From positions 1 through 14,373 of the forward strand of contig DWXJ01000064.1 of assembly GCA_019119285.1 (NCBI GenBank): a stretch of 14,373 nt of DNA. The letters are read 5' to 3'. Source of the DNA: Merdimonas faecigallinarum. GTDB lineage: Bacteria; Bacillota; Clostridia; Lachnospirales; Lachnospiraceae. Positions 14,348 to 14,373 of the stretch are shown here, piece by piece. The notes beneath the pieces are model-generated. The model was not told the origin of the DNA and searched no databases. It saw only the letters and a list, made by a program, of their open reading frames with translations. The position numbers were made by a program, and so were the translations under genes. Within the stretch, counting starts at the first letter, position 1. Each line of letters opens with the position of its first letter.

Positions 14348-14373
14348 ATGGAGAAACAGGCTAAGCTCCAGTG
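14348..14373 (+). CDS. Start of an unidentified gene, cut by the window edge
   Basis: ATG at 14348 with a perfect AAGGAGG eight bases upstream; only MEKQAKLQ is visible. Too short to identify. It may be controlled by the structured leader before it. Confidence 0.7.

Overview
The window looks like chromosomal DNA of a low-to-mid GC Gram-positive anaerobe, most likely a gut Clostridia/Lachnospiraceae member. This is inferred from strong AGGAGG-type ribosome binding sites, the protein sequence style, and the neighbourhood of selenium genes. Nearly everything lies on the minus strand; only the last two genes are on the plus strand.

The core (about 3.2-12.3 kb) is a selenium island in two minus-strand transcription units. 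The upstream unit is yedF - selD - selA - selB - LysR regulator (12190 down to 6178), with a promoter before yedF and a terminator after the LysR gene. The downstream unit is a class V PLP cysteine desulfurase/selenocysteine lyase-like enzyme - YedE selenium transporter - TusA-like carrier - DUF3343 Se/S carrier-like protein (6038 down to 3287), with its own promoter and terminator. The island therefore combines import (YedE), Se/S mobilisation and handling (desulfurase, TusA-like, DUF3343, YedF), activation (SelD), selenocysteyl-tRNA synthesis (SelA) and UGA decoding (SelB). selD is itself read through an in-frame UGA (selenocysteine 16), so its true start at 11451 is 180 bases upstream of the longest uninterrupted ATG-started frame. 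The tRNA-Sec gene is not in the window.

Left flank: a LytS-type sensor histidine kinase (1-1657) loses family resemblance just after its N-box, where unrelated sequence begins. Three DnaA boxes and a perfect 24-bp-stem hairpin lie upstream of it. Next is a DAACS-family transporter (1823-3073) with altered cation-site residues and a promoter bracketed by an inverted repeat. Right flank: a PHP-domain phosphoesterase (minus), divergent from a class I SAM methyltransferase (plus) that ends in a strong terminator. A structured 5' leader then precedes a gene that is cut by the window edge.

The most notable points are the Sec-containing SelD with a SECIS-like hairpin, a possible attenuator between yedF and selD, the DnaA-box cluster, the broken histidine kinase, and the leader at 14223-14339, whose pairings could switch access to the ribosome binding site. 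All of these are read by eye; none has been computed or searched.
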